A stretch of DNA of 22,265 nucleotides from an uncultured Lachnospiraceae bacterium (lineage in GTDB: Bacteria; Bacillota; Clostridia; Lachnospirales; Lachnospiraceae), in NCBI GenBank assembly GCA_902797705.1, contig CADBTX010000161.1, forward strand, positions 1 to 22,265, given 5' to 3'. The notes beneath the pieces are model-generated. The model saw only the letters and a list, made by a program, of their open reading frames with translations, was not told the origin of the DNA and did no database searches. The position numbers and the translations under genes were made by a program. Positions 15,276-22,265 of this stretch are shown here, piece by piece; positions within the stretch are counted from its first letter, which is position 1; every line of letters starts with the position of its first letter.

Positions 15276-16166
15276 TCACACTGCAGATGAAAGATAATCC
15301 ATCATCTCATCATAGATCTCCACTCCCGTGTTGTAGCCATGCTGGTAAAAGCGGTCAAGATTATCTGTGTTCATCTCTATCCTTCCCACCGGCTTCTCTG
15401 TGGGCCTTATCACAAATACCCGTCCTTCTCTTTCAAGCCTTTCCAGTATGTCCAGCTGTCTGTTATAGACCTTGGGGCGCTTAATGCAGGCTTTTACAAG
15501 CATGGGCTCATTTTTGTATACCCTTTTCACCAGCTCGTTTGTCTTGGACTTAAGCTTTTTCCTGTAGCCCATTTCCCTGGTGAGGATCACCACCACCTTC
15601 TTATAACCCAGCATTATACTGCGGCCGTAGGGAATGGAGTCGGATAAGCCTCCGTCCATATAAAGGCCTCCGTCCAGATACACGAAGGGCGCCATAAGGG
15701 GAAGGGTGGAGGAAGCCCTGCATATATCAAGGATACGGTCATTATCCTTATTATCGCTTAAGTACTCGGCTTTTCCGCTGCGGATATTTGTCACCACCAT
15801 CTCGCATTTCATGCCGCCGTTCTTAAAGGTATCAAAATCAAAGGGGAAGGTTTTGTATGGAAATTCATTAAAGGGTCTGTCCATGTTGTAGAAGTACCCG
15901 GTCTTTATAAAATTTCCGAAAGATATGGACCTTAGTTCCTTTTCCCTTACGATAAAGGTGTCTCTGGATCTCCCGGGCTGATCCGACGCATAATCAAGGG
16001 CGTTGCAGGCACCAGCGGAGACTCCAACAACATAGGGGAAATACAGCTTCCTTTCCATAAAGTAATCGAGGATACCTGCTGTGAAAACTCCTCTGGAGCC
16101 GCCTCCCTCCAGCACAAGGGCAGCGTTTTCGGGCATGGCCCAGTTCTTCAATAGGTCTTTTGACAT
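15276..16166 (-). CDS. Patatin-like phospholipase / acyl hydrolase
   Basis: 296 residues. It has the patatin oxyanion loop EGGGSRG (20-26), the nucleophile elbow G48-V-S50-A-G52, and the catalytic aspartate D171 in DGGLSD, so the Ser-Asp dyad is intact. There is no signal peptide or membrane segment. The C-terminal extension ('LVKACIKRPKVYNRQLDILERLEREGRVFVIRPTEKP') is typical of bacterial patatins of the YjjU/RssA-like group. The start ATG has AAGGA seven or so bases upstream. It lies nine bases after the rhomboid-like gene, so the two are in one transcript, which hints at a shared membrane-lipid role. Confidence 0.92.
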   Translation of the reverse strand: MSKDLLKNWAMPENAALVLEGGGSRGVFTAGILDYFMERKLYFPYVVGVSAGACNALDYASDQPGRSRDTFIVREKELRSISFGNFIKTGYFYNMDRPFNEFPYKTFPFDFDTFKNGGMKCEMVVTNIRSGKAEYLSDNKDNDRILDICRASSTLPLMAPFVYLDGGLYMDGGLSDSIPYGRSIMLGYKKVVVILTREMGYRKKLKSKTNELVKRVYKNEPMLVKACIKRPKVYNRQLDILERLEREGRVFVIRPTEKPVGRIEMNTDNLDRFYQHGYNTGVEIYDEMMDYLSSAV

Positions 16167-16175
16167 TTCTTTTCC

Positions 16176-17051
16176 TTATCTGTGAGTGTGATTTCCGATA
16201 TGCTCATTACAATATTCATAATTCCCGTTGCACTTGGAACAGAAGCGGAATTCAAGTTCCGGGTGGTCGAGCTCGGTACGTCCGCAGACAGCGCATCTAT
16301 GCTTTGCTATCTTGCCCTTTCCGCCGTTCATGGTGTGGAACCTGCTTCGCATATCGGGATCCACCGCCTTTTTATAAGCATTTCTGCGGTGCATCTCATT
16401 GGGAGAAAATCGGGCGATATTTTTGGTGCTGAGGTAAAACAGTACGAAATTCAGAAGGGACACCGCTATGATCCCCTTTCCGTACCAGGGGCTCTGAAGG
16501 AACTGCCAGAGTATCAGCACTCCGTCCAGTATGGCCAGATATTTTATCTTCAGCGGAATAAAGAAATACAGAAGGATCTGCATATCCGGGTAGCTTGCCG
16601 CAAAGGCAAAGAATATGGACATATTCACATAGTAGGTGCTGACCCAGGTGGCAAGGCTGTAACCAAAGGTGGCAGGGGGATAGTGAAGAGCTCCGACCCC
16701 TATAAAATATATGATGAATGAACCTATCAGGGTAAATATAAATCCCGTAAAGAGATATACATTGTACCTGAAATCTCCCCAGGTGACCTCCAGAGACCGT
16801 CCGATGGAAAAGTAAAAGAACAGCATTATCACCGTAAAGATGGAGAGACTGGAAGGGGGCATCAATATCCAGGTAAAGACCCTCCATACCTGTCCTCTCA
16901 TCACAAGCTCGGGATTTAGGCTTATTAAGGGGGTCAGTCCCATAAAGCTCATAAGATACCCGATAATATACGTAAATATCACAAATACGGTAAGATTTGG
17001 AACTGCGTACTTACCGTATTTCTTCTCAAGCTTAAATAACCAGTTATTCAA
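16176..17051 (-). CDS. Rhomboid-fold membrane protein lacking catalytic residues, with zinc-ribbon tail
   Basis: 291 residues with about six hydrophobic helices in residues 20-208. The 'RGQVWRVFTWILMP' block (52-65) is the signature of the rhomboid first loop. The HxxxN of TM2 and the GxSG serine motif of TM4 are absent, so it is probably an inactive rhomboid relative like derlins or iRhoms. The C-terminal 45 residues hold C253-C256, C271-C274, C281 and several histidines (H263, H284, H288, H290), a probable zinc ribbon. The start is TTG at 17051, fixed by an AAGGAG six bases upstream. It precedes the patatin gene by nine bases. Similar proteins seem common in Lachnospiraceae, usually unannotated; function unknown. 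Confidence 0.8.
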   Translation of the reverse strand: MNNWLFKLEKKYGKYAVPNLTVFVIFTYIIGYLMSFMGLTPLISLNPELVMRGQVWRVFTWILMPPSSLSIFTVIMLFFYFSIGRSLEVTWGDFRYNVYLFTGFIFTLIGSFIIYFIGVGALHYPPATFGYSLATWVSTYYVNMSIFFAFAASYPDMQILLYFFIPLKIKYLAILDGVLILWQFLQSPWYGKGIIAVSLLNFVLFYLSTKNIARFSPNEMHRRNAYKKAVDPDMRSRFHTMNGGKGKIAKHRCAVCGRTELDHPELEFRFCSKCNGNYEYCNEHIGNHTHR

Positions 17052-17083
17052 AATTAACTCCTTACGATCCTGTTGTACAGACT

Positions 17084-17377
17084 CTAGTATTGGTGCCCGA
17101 ATCTGCCCTTCATGATCTTTATCGCTTCATATGCGATGGCGCAGAATTCGCTTTCCTTCTTCCTCTGTCCGTCATTATAGAGTTTCTTGCATCTGTCCTC
17201 AAAGAAAGCAGCTGCTGCCTCTATATCGACATTTTTGTACTCCTTACCGTCCGAAGTACGGAGGATACCGGTCTTATGGTCATAAATGCCCTCTCCCAGT
17301 TTCATTCCGTCGATGTACTCCTGTCCGGTTATGGATTTGAACAGATCCTTTATGGTATCTTCTCTGTTTCCGGCCAT
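17084..17377 (-). CDS. Small protein of unknown function (97 aa)
   Basis: I do not recognise a family. The product is soluble and mixed helix/strand, with a short motif 'GEGIYDHKTGILRTSDGKEYKNVDIEAAAAFFEDRCKKLY' in the middle and a basic C-terminus ('IKIMKGRFGHQY'). It has two cysteines (one in the middle, one near 'ESEFCAIAY') and no membrane segment. An AAGGAG six bases before the ATG is one of the best ribosome binding sites in the window, which argues that it is real. It lies 57 bases after the DUF4236 gene and 32 bases before the rhomboid-like gene. Confidence 0.75.
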   Translation of the reverse strand: MAGNREDTIKDLFKSITGQEYIDGMKLGEGIYDHKTGILRTSDGKEYKNVDIEAAAAFFEDRCKKLYNDGQRKKESEFCAIAYEAIKIMKGRFGHQY

Positions 17378-17408
17378 ATTATTCTCCTTCTTTAAGCAAA
17401 GATCATTG

Positions 17409-17438
17409 GTATCCCCTGCTTTGTCCGCAAAAAGTCAA
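17409..17438 (-). promoter_or_regulatory. Possible promoter for the 17377-15276 genes
   Basis: On the - strand TTGACT (17438-17433) overlaps the stop of the DUF4236 gene, and GGATAC (17414-17409) follows after 18 bases. The -35 is good, the -10 fair. It would give a leader of about 25 bases. Candidate only. Confidence 0.35.
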
Positions 17439-17944
17439 GGTTTACAGGTCTTGCAGGCTTCATATCCTTCTTTTATCAGCTGTTCCTTAGACTCATTCAC
17501 GGTCTTCACATTGTCACCCTTTGCATAACGGCAGGTGGAGATGTGGAACTTCTTTGTGGAAGTATTGATAACGTACGTTATCGCAGTGCTGTCACCGGCT
17601 CCTTCTCCGCTGTCCACACTGGTCTCAACCGCGGCCTTCTTATCTCCGGCCCCGAAGAAACCGGCGATCTTGTCCTTATATTTGAATATGCCCATAACAA
17701 CAGCAGCGGTTATTACTACTGCGGTAAAGACGATCCCCAGGCTTTTTCTTTTCGAGCCTCCGGAAATGGTCTTGGTATAGGAAAGCCCGGTACCCGGAAG
17801 CCCCACGGAGACTGATTTTCGCCCGCTTGTTCCCGCATTGACATGGGCTCCCTTTTTCCCCACTGACAGGGAAAGGCCGCTTTTGGAGATATTAAGCTTT
17901 ACCCCCGGGAATATGGTTATGGATTTTCTGAAACGAAGTCCCAT
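17435..17944 (-). CDS. DUF4236 protein with membrane helix and Ada-like Cys/His tail
   Basis: 169 residues in three parts. Residues 1-60 are a DUF4236 domain ('GLRFRKSITIFPGVKLNISKSG', 'GLPGTGLSYTKT'). Residues 68-88 are one transmembrane helix. After an acidic/Gly/Ser linker, the tail (122-169) reads 'YVINTSTKKFHISTCRYAK...GYEACKTCKP' with H134, C138, C164 and C167, a known small metal-binding tail often attached to secreted nucleases and ComEC-like proteins in Firmicutes. The ATG overlaps the stop of the upstream giant gene in a TAATG, so the two are coupled. The DUF4236 module and this tail are rarely discussed together; function unknown. Confidence 0.85.
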   Translation of the reverse strand: MGLRFRKSITIFPGVKLNISKSGLSLSVGKKGAHVNAGTSGRKSVSVGLPGTGLSYTKTISGGSKRKSLGIVFTAVVITAAVVMGIFKYKDKIAGFFGAGDKKAAVETSVDSGEGAGDSTAITYVINTSTKKFHISTCRYAKGDNVKTVNESKEQLIKEGYEACKTCKP

Positions 17945-20900
17945 TATATCGCCTCTACGTAGTCGTCCTTAAAGCTGTTCTCTTCTGTCTCCCTGTCGGA
18001 TACCGTTTTCTCTTCCTTTGCCTCGTTCTTAAGATTGGTCTTGGCGGTAGACAGCATGAGCTTTATCCTGTTAAGCTGGTTCACCTCGGAAGCCCCCGGG
18101 TCATAATCTATAGCCACGATATTTGACATGGGATGGGCTTTTCTCAAGGCCTTTATAACTCCCTTGCCCACAACGTGGTTCGGAAGACAGCCGAAGGGCT
18201 GGGTGCAGACTATGTTATTGACGCCATCCTCTATAAGTTCTAGCATTTCACCCGTAAGGAACCATCCCTCTCCGGTCTGGTTTCCGATGGATACTATTGA
18301 GGAAGCCTGCTCCGCCGTAACGGATATCTTCTGTGGCGGAGTAAAGTGCTTTGATCTCTTGAAGGCATCCACCGCGGCACTCCTTAAAAACTCCATTCCA
18401 AGGATGCCAAGTCTCGCATTTCTCGCGGTCTTCTTCGAGGTTCCAAGCTTCTCAGCCTTGTATATCTGATTATAAAAGCAATAGAGAAGAAAGTCCATAA
18501 GGTCCGGAACCACCGGCTCGGCCCCTTCCTTTTCCAGAAGGTCCGTAAGATGGTTATTCGCCGAGGGATGGAATTTTACAAGTATCTCTCCCACTACCCC
18601 CACCTTCGGTTTCTTTAAAACTTCATTTATGGGAATGGAATCAAATTCCCTTATCATCTTTCTGCAAATCCTTCTGAACTTAAAGAAGGAAGGATTCTTT
18701 TCGGATACAAAATCACGGCAGATCTTAAGCCACTTCAGGTGAAGCTCGTCCGTAGTCCCCTTCTTTTCCTCATAGGGACGCATCCTGAGTATGCAGCGTA
18801 AGAAGATGTCACCGAAGGTAAGGCCGTACAATGCCTTAAGTATCAGATCCTTTGTGAGCTTAAAGCCCGGATTTCCCTCCAGTCCCGCAAGGTTAAGGGA
18901 GATCACCGGAACATGGCTCATGTTGGCCTTTTCCAGGGCCCGTCGGATAAAGCCTATGTAATTTGTGGCTCTGCAGCCTCCTCCCGTCTGGGACATGATG
19001 ACAGCGGTCTTATTAAGGTCGTACTTGCCGCTGGTAAGGGCCAGCATGATCTGGCCTATTACCATAAGAGAAGGATAACATGCGTCATTATTGACGAATT
19101 TAAGTCCGGCATCCACGGCTTCCCTTCCGTCATTGTCAAGGACCACCAGGTTGTAACCCGCGCTCTTAAAGGCGGCTTCCAGAATATCAAAGTGTACAGG
19201 AGACATCTGAGGACAGAGGATAGTATACCCCTCCTTCTGCATCTCCTCGGTATAGACAGTCCTCTCATAGGCAGAGGGCCGGATGGTCCTCTTCTCACCC
19301 TTCTTTTCCCTGACTCTCAGAGCCGCAAGAAGGGAACGTATCCTGATCTTTGCCGCACCCAGATTATTTACTTCATCTATCTTTAAGCAGGTATAGATCT
19401 TGTCGGAGCCGTTCAGTATCTCCGCCACCTGATCGGTGGTAACGGCGTCCAGACCGCAGCCGAAAGAATTAAGCTGGATAAGATCCAGGTCATCCCTGCC
19501 CTTGCAGACTTCTGCGGCGGCGTACAGCCTTGAGTGGTACATCCACTGATCCATTACCCTGAGCTCACCTTCTATATGTCCGAGAGGCGAAACGGAGTCC
19601 TCCGTCAGGACAGCCACATCATACTGGGTGATGAGCTCCGGTATACCGTGGTTGATCTCCGGATCGATGTGATAGGGACGTCCGGCCAGGACTATACCGT
19701 GGATATTGTGTTCCTCCATATAGCGGAGAGTCTCGACTCCGCGCCTTGCCACATCCCGTCTCTCATTCTCCTGCTCCTTCCAGGCCTTAAATACAGCCTC
19801 AACTATCTCTCCGGGATCGATATCCGGAAAGGCCTCTATGAGCCTGGGATAGATATTCTCGGGAGAAGTGAAGGAAATAAAGGGATTTATGAATTCCACT
19901 TCCCCTCCCGCTATCTCTTCCACATTGTTCTTTATGTTTTCGGGATAGCTGGTGACAATGGGACAGTTATAGTGATTTCCGGCCTCAGGGAACTCCTCCC
20001 TTTCGTAAAAGAGTGAGGGATAAAAAATACGCGTTATTTTATTCTTTATAAGCCAGGTTATGTGTCCGTGGGCCAGCTTTGCCGGATAACACTCAGATTC
20101 AGAGGGAATGGATTCAATGCCCAGTGAATAGATGTCATGGCTGGAGGCCGGAGACAGTACCACTCTGAATTTCAGTTCCGTAAGGAAGGTGAACCAGAAG
20201 GGATAGTTCTCATACATATTCAGGACCCTCGGCACTCCTATCACCCCTCTGTCCGCTTCGTCCGCAGGAAGGGGCGTATAGTCAAAGATCCTCTTGTACT
20301 TGTATTCGAAAAGATTCGGTATGTCCTTATGGGCCTTTGCCTTTCCTATACCCTTTTCACAGCGGTTGCCGGTGATAAAGGTACGTCCTCCGGTAAAGTG
20401 GTTCACTGTAAGGCGGCAGTGGTTATTGCAGCCCTGGCACTTTGCGGTGGAGGTGGTGTACTCAAGATTCCTTATCTCATCTATGGAGAGCATGGTGGAA
20501 TTCTTACCCTTTTCATGCCGCTCCCTGGCAATGAGCGCCGCTCCGAAGGCTCCCATGATGCCTGCGATATCGGGTCTGACGGCTTCGCAGCCCGCGATCC
20601 GCTCCAGAGCCCTTAAAACCGCATTATTGTAGAAAGTGCCGCCCTGGACCACGATCCTGTGACCCAGCTCTGAGGCATCGGAAACCTTTATGACCTTAAA
20701 TAAGGCATTCTTTATTACGGAATAGGCCAGTCCGGCAGAGATATCCGACACCGGCGCCCCTTCCTTCTGGGCCTGCTTCACCCTGGAATTCATAAATACG
20801 GTGCATCTTGTGCCGAGATCTATGGGACGTTTTGCATATATGGCTTCCTTCGCGAAATCCTCCACCTTAAGGGAAAGGGAATTGGCAAAGTTCTCGATAA

Positions 20901-22245
20901 AGGATCCGCAGCCGCTGGAGCAGGCTTCATTTAAGAGCACAGAGTCCACCGACCTGTTCTTGATCTTAATGCACTTCATGTCCTGGCCGCCTATATCCAG
21001 GATACAGTCCACATCCTTATCAAAGAATGAGGCGGCATAATAGTGGGCCACGGTCTCAACCTCTCCCTCATCCAGCTTGAAAGCGGATTTCATAAGGGCT
21101 TCACCGTAGCCTGTGGAGCAGGCTCCGACGATACGAACATCCTTGGGCTTCAGCTCATATATCTCGATGATGGACCTTATGGCGGTCTTTAAGGGAGAAG
21201 CGTTATTATTGGAATAGAAAGAATAGAGAAGCTTGCCGTCCTCACTGATAAGGGCGGTCTTCGTGGTGGTGCTCCCCGCATCGATGCCAAGATATGCGTC
21301 TCCCCGGTATGACGAGAGGTCCTGGGTCTCAACCTTTGCCTTTGCGTGGCGTTTCTCAAAGTCCTTATACTCCTTCTCATCCTTAAAAAGGGGCTCCATC
21401 CTGGGAACTTCCGTTTCAAGTTTGATCTTTCCCTTAAGCTTGTCGATAAGGCTGCTTAAGAGCACCGTCCCCTCCTCGTGATTGAGGGCGGAGCCGATGG
21501 CAGCAAAAAGATGGCTGTTCAAAGGATCTATGATATGCTCATCATCCAGTGACAGGGTCTTTATAAATGCTTTCTTTAATTCCGTAAGGAAGTGTAAGGG
21601 ACCTCCCAGAAAGGCCACATGGCCGCGGATAGGCTTTCCGCAGGCAAGTCCGGAAATGGTCTGATTCACCACTGCCTGAAAAATGGAAGCCGCCAGGTCC
21701 TCGGATCTGGCACCGTCGTTTATAAGGGGCTGTATATCGGTCTTTGCGAATACCCCGCAGCGGGCAGCAATGGTATACAGGGATTCATAGTTCTTAGCAA
21801 GAGTATTAAGTCCCTCTGCATCGGTCTGGAGAAGGGCCGCCATCTGATCGATGAAGGCACCGGTACCTCCGGCGCAGGCTCCGTTCATCCTTTCTTCCAC
21901 GTTACCGTCTTCAAAATAGATGATCTTAGCGTCCTCACCGCCAAGCTCCACTGCCACATCTGTCTTTGGCTCATACTTTTTTAAGGCCGTGGCCACAGCC
22001 ACAACCTCCTGGGTAAAGGGCACTTCCAGGGCCGTAGAAAGCCCGAGGCCCCCGGATCCGGTTATTACGGGACTCACGTCGCAGTCACCGGTCTCCTTAA
22101 ATGCGTCCTCCAAAAGACCTTTAAGGGTCTCCCTTATATCGGCAAAATGACGCCTGTAATCTGAATATATCAGTTTTTCATTTTCATCAAGCACCGCCGC
22201 TTTTACAGTGGTGGAGCCTATATCTATACCAACGGAATATTTCAT
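17944..22245 (-). CDS. 2-hydroxyacyl-CoA dehydratase activator-like fusion (two ASKHA ATPases plus DUF2229/HgdB-like part)
   Basis: 1433 residues. Domain 1 (about 3-255) and domain 2 (about 317-575) are BadF/BcrA-type ASKHA ATPases, with 'GIDIGSTTVK' and 'GIDAGSTTTK'. Each keeps the two cluster cysteines of HgdC with the same spacing of 39 residues: C124 and C163, then C442 and C481. A CxxCxxxC...C set (C603, C606, C610, C629) follows and could hold another Fe-S cluster. Residues about 667-980 match DUF2229 ('GVPRVLNMYENYPFWFTF', 'SECYPAKLAHGH'). Residues about 1005-1433 resemble the HgdB/double-cubane-cluster reductase half ('NNDACYPSL', 'QTGGGCRATNY', 'CTQPFGCLPNH'). This suggests an ATP-driven low-potential electron donor and acceptor in one chain. 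Substrate unknown. It is complete; its promoter lies outside the window. Confidence 0.93.
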   Translation of the reverse strand: MKYSVGIDIGSTTVKAAVLDENEKLIYSDYRRHFADIRETLKGLLEDAFKETGDCDVSPVITGSGGLGLSTALEVPFTQEVVAVATALKKYEPKTDVAVELGGEDAKIIYFEDGNVEERMNGACAGGTGAFIDQMAALLQTDAEGLNTLAKNYESLYTIAARCGVFAKTDIQPLINDGARSEDLAASIFQAVVNQTISGLACGKPIRGHVAFLGGPLHFLTELKKAFIKTLSLDDEHIIDPLNSHLFAAIGSALNHEEGTVLLSSLIDKLKGKIKLETEVPRMEPLFKDEKEYKDFEKRHAKAKVETQDLSSYRGDAYLGIDAGSTTTKTALISEDGKLLYSFYSNNNASPLKTAIRSIIEIYELKPKDVRIVGACSTGYGEALMKSAFKLDEGEVETVAHYYAASFFDKDVDCILDIGGQDMKCIKIKNRSVDSVLLNEACSSGCGSFIENFANSLSLKVEDFAKEAIYAKRPIDLGTRCTVFMNSRVKQAQKEGAPVSDISAGLAYSVIKNALFKVIKVSDASELGHRIVVQGGTFYNNAVLRALERIAGCEAVRPDIAGIMGAFGAALIARERHEKGKNSTMLSIDEIRNLEYTTSTAKCQGCNNHCRLTVNHFTGGRTFITGNRCEKGIGKAKAHKDIPNLFEYKYKRIFDYTPLPADEADRGVIGVPRVLNMYENYPFWFTFLTELKFRVVLSPASSHDIYSLGIESIPSESECYPAKLAHGHITWLIKNKITRIFYPSLFYEREEFPEAGNHYNCPIVTSYPENIKNNVEEIAGGEVEFINPFISFTSPENIYPRLIEAFPDIDPGEIVEAVFKAWKEQENERRDVARRGVETLRYMEEHNIHGIVLAGRPYHIDPEINHGIPELITQYDVAVLTEDSVSPLGHIEGELRVMDQWMYHSRLYAAAEVCKGRDDLDLIQLNSFGCGLDAVTTDQVAEILNGSDKIYTCLKIDEVNNLGAAKIRIRSLLAALRVREKKGEKRTIRPSAYERTVYTEEMQKEGYTILCPQMSPVHFDILEAAFKSAGYNLVVLDNDGREAVDAGLKFVNNDACYPSLMVIGQIMLALTSGKYDLNKTAVIMSQTGGGCRATNYIGFIRRALEKANMSHVPVISLNLAGLEGNPGFKLTKDLILKALYGLTFGDIFLRCILRMRPYEEKKGTTDELHLKWLKICRDFVSEKNPSFFKFRRICRKMIREFDSIPINEVLKKPKVGVVGEILVKFHPSANNHLTDLLEKEGAEPVVPDLMDFLLYCFYNQIYKAEKLGTSKKTARNARLGILGMEFLRSAAVDAFKRSKHFTPPQKISVTAEQASSIVSIGNQTGEGWFLTGEMLELIEDGVNNIVCTQPFGCLPNHVVGKGVIKALRKAHPMSNIVAIDYDPGASEVNQLNRIKLMLSTAKTNLKNEAKEEKTVSDRETEENSFKDDYVEAI

Positions 22246-22265
22246 GATTTCTTCAAAAACCTCGA

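Noticed and set aside
16176..17051. Active rhomboid protease
   Set aside because: No GxSG serine motif and no TM2 HxxxN or TM6 catalytic histidine pattern can be found in the expected helices.

Overview
The window looks like chromosomal DNA of a Gram-positive anaerobe, most likely a Lachnospiraceae-type Clostridia. The signs are moderate GC content, strong AGGAGG-type ribosome binding sites, sigma-A promoters with 17-base spacers, a single-chain glycyl-tRNA synthetase, a Bacillus-type LexA operator, and a giant 2-hydroxyacyl-CoA dehydratase activator-like protein. The genus cannot be fixed from sequence alone.

Layout. Bases 1-180 hold a cluster of perfect hairpins and short direct repeats with no gene. 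Bases 261-1704 (+ strand) hold two adjacent genes with homologous HAD-type domains; the first also carries a ParB-like domain. They end in a clear intrinsic terminator. Bases 1720-2214 are non-coding: a strikingly regular 12-base degenerate tandem array, then a consensus promoter with three LexA-type SOS boxes about three helical turns apart. This promoter drives a small membrane/LysM protein (2215-2598) that resembles the SOS division inhibitor YneA. From 2620 to the right edge every gene lies on the - strand and the genes are tightly packed.

Reading the - strand in transcription order (right to left): a 1433-residue double-ASKHA/HgdB-like protein, a DUF4236/zinc-site membrane protein, a 97-residue unknown, a rhomboid-fold protein without the catalytic motifs and with a zinc-ribbon tail, a patatin-like lipase, a PreP-type M16C protease, era and recO. 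Next comes a three-gene module with its own promoter: a VTC-type polyphosphate polymerase domain protein, a DUF4956 membrane protein and a CotH-type kinase. Last come a membrane protein of unknown function, glyQS and alaS. The last three share a promoter whose spacer is a perfect palindrome.

Most interesting points: (1) the VTC-DUF4956-CotH module, probably a membrane phosphate-polymer/phosphotransfer system, whose promoter puts the transcription start on the A of the ATG, so the mRNA would be leaderless; (2) the triple-LexA-box control of an orphan YneA-like gene; (3) the ParB-like/HAD fusion next to a free HAD paralogue; (4) the 12-base periodic array; (5) the pseudo-rhomboid beside a patatin. 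All functions are inferred from motifs read by eye; no database search was possible.
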